Of a stretch of DNA of 64,000 nt, positions 60,972 to 64,000 are shown one piece after another (the first letter of the stretch is position 1; each line of letters opens with the position of its first letter). Origin of the DNA: Sphingorhabdus lacus (GTDB taxonomy: Bacteria; Pseudomonadota; Alphaproteobacteria; Sphingomonadales; Sphingomonadaceae); NCBI RefSeq assembly GCF_009768975.1, contig NZ_CP035733.1, forward strand, positions 1,860,001 through 1,924,000. The letters run 5' to 3'. Under the pieces are notes generated by a model that did no database searches, was not told where the DNA came from, and saw only the letters and a program-made list of their open reading frames with translations. Position numbers and translations under genes: made by a program.

Positions 60972-62086
60972 TCGGCTCCTTCCATCTGAAGCGCACCGCG
61001 GCGCAGCTGATCGCGCTCCATGCTCTCGAACAGGGCAGTGAAGTTACCCTCACCAAAGCCCTCATCCTTCTTGCGCTGGATGAATTCGAAGAAAACCGGG
61101 CCGATCATTGTTTCGGAGAAGATCTGCAGCAGCAGCCGTGGATCGCCTTCCGCGGTCGATCCGTCCAGCAGGATGCCGCGCTTCTGCAGTTCGGCCACCG
61201 GCTCGCCGTGGCCGGGCAGCCGCTCGTCGAGCATCTCGTAGTAGGTCGCCGGCGGCGCGGTCATGAACGGCGTTCCGCAAGCCTTGAGTTCATCCCACGA
61301 TGCGATCAGATCATCGCTGGCAAAGGCGATATGCTGGATGCCTTCGCCATTGTACTGACGAAGATACTCCTCGATCTGACCGCCGCCCGCCTGACCTTCT
61401 TCATTGAGTGGAATACGGATCTTGCCGTCTGGCGCAGTCATTGCGCGGCTGGTCAGGCCTGTGTATTCACCCTTGATGTCGAAATAGCGGATTTCGCGGA
61501 AGCCGAAGACGCGCTCGTAGAAATCCCCCCAGTGAGCCATGCGCCCGCCGTACACATTGTGGGTCAGGTGATCGATGGTGTGGAAGCCAGCACCAACCGG
61601 ATGAAGGTTTGCCCCGGGTTCGTAGACGAAGTCGATATCGTAGATCGAGAGATCGCTGCCGCTTTCATGGCCTTCGTAGCGGTCCACCAGATAGATGATC
61701 GAGCCACCGATTCCGCGGATCGCCGGCAGCTTCAATTCCATCGGCCCTGCATGGATGGCAACCGGTTCAGCACCACGTTCAATTGCCGCCGCATAGGCCT
61801 TTGCCGCATCGCGAACACGCCAGCCCATCCCGCAGCAGGAGGGGCCGTGTTCGGCTGCGAAGTAGGCCGCGGGGCTTCTAGGTTCATAGTTGGCGATAAG
61901 ATTGATTCCACCCTGTCGCCACAATGCGACGTCTTTTGACCGGTGTTGGGCAATGCTTGTGAAGCCCATGGATTCAAAAACGGGCTCAAGCACGCCCTTC
62001 TGCGGAGCGGAAAACTCAATGAACTCGAACCCATCGAGTCCAAGCGGATTCTCAAAAAGGTCCTGTCGGTGTGTCGGTTCAATCAC
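60968..62086 (-). CDS. hppD: 4-Hydroxyphenylpyruvate dioxygenase
   Basis: The 372-residue Fe(II) enzyme converts 4-hydroxyphenylpyruvate to homogentisate. Ligands are His in [10 protein letters not shown], His in [11 protein letters not shown] and Glu in [19 protein letters not shown] 62086 gives the standard start ([17 protein letters not shown] soon after) with AAAGGCTGG upstream; a TTG at 62146 would lengthen it by 20. It leads the operon and is divergent from the Lrp regulator. Confidence 0.93.
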   Translation of the reverse strand: MIEPTHRQDLFENPLGLDGFEFIEFSAPQKGVLEPVFESMGFTSIAQHRSKDVALWRQGGINLIANYEPRSPAAYFAAEHGPSCCGMGWRVRDAAKAYAAAIERGAEPVAIHAGPMELKLPAIRGIGGSIIYLVDRYEGHESGSDLSIYDIDFVYEPGANLHPVGAGFHTIDHLTHNVYGGRMAHWGDFYERVFGFREIRYFDIKGEYTGLTSRAMTAPDGKIRIPLNEEGQAGGGQIEEYLRQYNGEGIQHIAFASDDLIASWDELKACGTPFMTAPPATYYEMLDERLPGHGEPVAELQKRGILLDGSTAEGDPRLLLQIFSETMIGPVFFEFIQRKKDEGFGEGNFTALFESMERDQLRRGALQMEGAE

Positions 62087-62240
62087 GGGTCCAGCCTTTG
62101 CTAGTGATGTTGCGCTTGCCGGGAAGGCATAGTGACTGATTACCAAGGACAGAGCGCGTGGTGTGCGCGAAAATCAGGGGTGACAGCTTTTACTATGCAC
62201 GATATTCGCGCAATTATGATTTATAGTGATAGATTGACGC

Positions 62241-62711
62241 ATGGACCGGATTGATCGGAGAATTCTGAAGCACCTCCAAAGCGATTCGTCCCTTTCACAC
62301 GCTGAACTGGGCGAGCGTGTTCACCTTTCGCCCTCGCAGGTATCCCGGCGAATTCTACGCTTGCAGAATGAGGGTATCATTGCCGGCCATGTCGCTCTGC
62401 TGGACGAGCAAAAGTTGGGTTTGCAAGTGGAAGCCTATGTAATGGTATCGCTTAGTTCTTACGCGCCGGATGTCGTCAAAAAGTTCCATGACCGTATGAC
62501 CATGCTGGACGAAGTCTTATCTTGCGCCTCGACCACGGGAGATCTCGATTACCTTCTGCGAATTGTCGTCCCTGATTTGCGGGCATACTCGAAACTGATG
62601 AACAACGAACTGCTCGGCCATGGCGATGTCGCAGGCGTCAGGACAAGTGTAGTCCTTGACCGGATTAAACACACGACAGCCCTGCCGATATCAGAAAAGG
62701 ATGGAAATTGA
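62241..62711 (+). CDS. Lrp/AsnC-family regulator
   Basis: The 156-residue protein has an N-terminal HTH (DRIDRRILKHLQSDSSLSHAEL, then SPSQVSRRILRLQNEGII) and a RAM/ACT effector domain (VEAYVMVSLSSYAP, TGDLDYLLRIVVPDL). It is divergent from hppD and probably controls the tyrosine operon in response to an aromatic amino acid. The gap of 154 bases is AT-rich near the Lrp side, fitting Lrp-type sites. Confidence 0.9.
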   Translation: MDRIDRRILKHLQSDSSLSHAELGERVHLSPSQVSRRILRLQNEGIIAGHVALLDEQKLGLQVEAYVMVSLSSYAPDVVKKFHDRMTMLDEVLSCASTTGDLDYLLRIVVPDLRAYSKLMNNELLGHGDVAGVRTSVVLDRIKHTTALPISEKDGN

Positions 62712-63065
62712 CGATCGAGTGATCGAGGGGTTCGCAAAGCTGCAAGCGATCAATGAAGTACCGATGCTTGACGCCGATATGTCCAACAGCCTGAACTGAG
62801 GTTATTCAGTGAGGACTTTATGAAGGAACATAGTCTCGACCCTCGGCGGAGGGCTTCATTCGGTTCTTTGCGAAAGCTATGTCGCTCGTGCATGTCGCGC
62901 CAGACGCCCCCGGTCTGCAGCACTTGGAGCAAACCAAACAGGAAGAGCCGATTATCACCAGTGGTATGCGCTCAGCTACTTCGCTCCATCAGCAGCAGCC
63001 AGACTGGTTCCCACTGCGCTTCTGACAAATCCCGCAGCGCATGTAGGCTTCTTGAAAATCAGCCT
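62712..63065. other. Gene-poor stretch between Lrp and AlpA genes
   Basis: I see no supported gene here. A 32-codon frame at 62701-62799 overlaps the Lrp end and has no recognisable domain. Confidence 0.4.
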
Positions 63066-63323
63066 TTAGTCAGAGTTGTAGACTGTTTCAGTAACCTGGG
63101 TAATCCATGCATCAATTTCAACCTCTACCCAAACGGCGCATTTAGGGCCAAGTGAACGGGATCGGGGAAATTTGCCTTCGCTCATTCGTTTGTAAATAGC
63201 TGAACGGCTCAACCCAACACGCTTGATCACTTCTGGCAGCCGGATAAGACGCGACTTAGCCTGCACGACGTCGATCGGTACATCTGTAGAAGGTTGCGGA
63301 ACAAGATACGTTTCGGATCGCAT
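63066..63323 (-). CDS. AlpA-family DNA-binding protein
   Basis: The 85-residue protein has the AlpA helix-turn-helix: SRLIRLPEVIKRVGLSRSAI, then YKRMSEGKFPRSRSLGPKCAVW with the trailing DAWI. Such proteins act in prophages and integrative elements, controlling excision or other element genes. No integrase is in the window; it may lie beyond the right edge. Confidence 0.82.
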   Translation of the reverse strand: MRSETYLVPQPSTDVPIDVVQAKSRLIRLPEVIKRVGLSRSAIYKRMSEGKFPRSRSLGPKCAVWVEVEIDAWITQVTETVYNSD

Positions 63324-63335
63324 ATCGATTTCCTT

Positions 63336-63788
63336 CTATCGAATGGACAGATCACGATTCACGACATCGCGAATATGATCAGCAAGCAATTTGGCAACAA
63401 GCCGCGAGGTCCCAACGGCCCAGCGAGGCCTGATCTCTTGCAGATCTTCGCCCAAAGCCTCGGCAATTGTCGCTGGCAGCGCAGTGAACAGCTCATCCCA
63501 GAACTGCCCCATATCCTGATGCATCCATTCGGACGCCAGATCTTCATGTCCTGCAAGCGCAAGCGCCAATACGCCTTTGGGAGGAACGCCAGAAGCGCTG
63601 AGCAGCCGTAGCGCTTCCTCAGTCGTCACCGGTCGCGTCCCGCGAATAACACCCAGCAGAGCATCTTTATGAAGTCCGGTCTCACGTGCGATCGTGCGCC
63701 GAGCCTTGGATGACCCATCAATTGCCTTTGCCAATGTGCGCGCCAGTACCGGATCAACTCTGGGGCGCTCGGCTATTTCCATATGCAT
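63336..63788 (-). CDS. Helix-turn-helix protein, element-associated
   Basis: The 150-residue protein has a Cro/XRE-like HTH at residues 15-65 (RRTIARETGLHKDALLGVI and EEALRLLSASGVPP) followed by a helical C-terminal domain of unknown function. It is 12 bases before the AlpA gene on the same strand, so both belong to one operon of an integrated element. AAAGGA lies before ATG 63788. The 212 bases to the window end hold its promoter region and nothing else that I recognise. Confidence 0.6.
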   Translation of the reverse strand: MHMEIAERPRVDPVLARTLAKAIDGSSKARRTIARETGLHKDALLGVIRGTRPVTTEEALRLLSASGVPPKGVLALALAGHEDLASEWMHQDMGQFWDELFTALPATIAEALGEDLQEIRPRWAVGTSRLVAKLLADHIRDVVNRDLSIR

Positions 63789-64000
63789 CGATGGATGTCC
63801 TTTCGTTGTTCATCGCTATTGATTCGATTCAATATGTGGACATCGTGCCTGTAGGAAACAGAAAAGAACATTAGCAGAACATATAGGATTTCCTATTTTG
63901 AGACGATTCGCCTCTGTGGCGCATTTTCCGCTCGCTGGTGGCCGATTCTCCGGCCGCATGTCGGCGCATGATTGACGGCTTTTGGCGCTTTCGCAGTCGG

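Noticed and set aside
60611-61939. Long plus-strand frame (442 codons) opposite HPPD and the VOC gene
   Set aside because: The minus-strand genes have catalytic residues and coupled starts; the plus frame has no domain or ribosome site.
62701-62799. 32-codon frame after the Lrp gene
   Set aside because: It overlaps the Lrp stop, has no recognisable domain and no convincing ribosome binding site.
1-64000. CRISPR arrays, tRNA or rRNA genes, intact transposases
   Set aside because: No regularly spaced repeats, tRNA-like clover patterns, rRNA segments or transposase domains were found on reading either strand; short tRNAs could still be missed without a covariance search.

Overview
The window looks like chromosome, or a large plasmid, of a sphingomonad-type alphaproteobacterium (Novosphingobium/Sphingobium-like). 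The reasons are a moderately high GC content, a TonB-dependent receptor typical of that group, dense catabolic operons, and many SDR, ALDH, zeta-GST and FAH-family enzymes. Genus placement is inference. I see no rRNA, tRNA, CRISPR array or intact insertion sequence.

Layout. (1) 1-3072 (+): end of an arginine succinyltransferase operon, astD (partial)-astB-astA. (2) 3315-5605 (-): an AT-richer pair of linalool dehydratase/isomerase-like genes. One keeps the Cys/Cys/His active-site set and its overlapping partner has lost it. (3) 5857-9562 (-): a complete gentisate pathway (3-hydroxybenzoate 6-hydroxylase, gentisate dioxygenase, maleylpyruvate isomerase, fumarylpyruvate hydrolase). (4) 9630-20726 (-): a tightly coupled run of a GntR regulator, two SDRs, two ALDHs, a formylglycine-type sulfatase/phosphonate monoesterase, TPP-dependent E1 alpha and beta, a free lipoyl domain with no E2 core, a VOC protein and an arylsulfate sulfotransferase. 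It runs straight into the gentisate genes. (5) 21051-23090: gene relics (truncated LysR, broken amidohydrolase).

(6) 23091-56936, both strands: a large catabolic region. It holds a KstD-like flavoprotein, two EthD proteins, a MtaA/UroD-type methyltransferase homologue, a proline iminopeptidase, an NpRdhA/BhbA-type reductive dehalogenase, a DUF2817 peptidase, CapA-like and SGNH hydrolases, an AhpD/CMD protein, an enolase-superfamily dipeptide epimerase, two CocE/NonD hydrolases, GMC oxidase, ALDH, TonB receptor, FCD-type GntR, four transporters, a GlcD-type flavoprotein, and a nitroreductase-family protein carrying the iodotyrosine deiodinase signature. (7) 57206-62086 (-): a tyrosine/homogentisate operon (aminotransferase, MAAI, FAH, VOC, HPPD) with a divergent Lrp regulator. 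No cupin homogentisate dioxygenase is visible. (8) 63066-63788: AlpA-like and HTH genes, probably the edge of a mobile element.

The main discovery claim: eight intergenic regions between 25.5 and 57.0 kb carry the same operator, two or three 10-bp boxes of consensus WTGTMKRCAW (TTGTCGACAA, ATGTATACAT) at an exact 11-bp period. They lie before the flavoprotein/EthD pair, the iminopeptidase, EthD2-SDR-RdhA, the peptidase operon, CocE/lipoprotein, the TonB receptor, the transporter/GlcD genes and the deiodinase homologue. This ties two unrelated reductive dehalogenases, both from families acting on ortho-halogenated para-substituted phenols, to peptidases, esterases and an outer-membrane receptor. 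The tyrosine pathway lies next door. I infer a previously undescribed regulon for halogenated tyrosine-like compounds or their peptides/amides. The operators and catalytic residues are read from the sequence; the substrate is inference.
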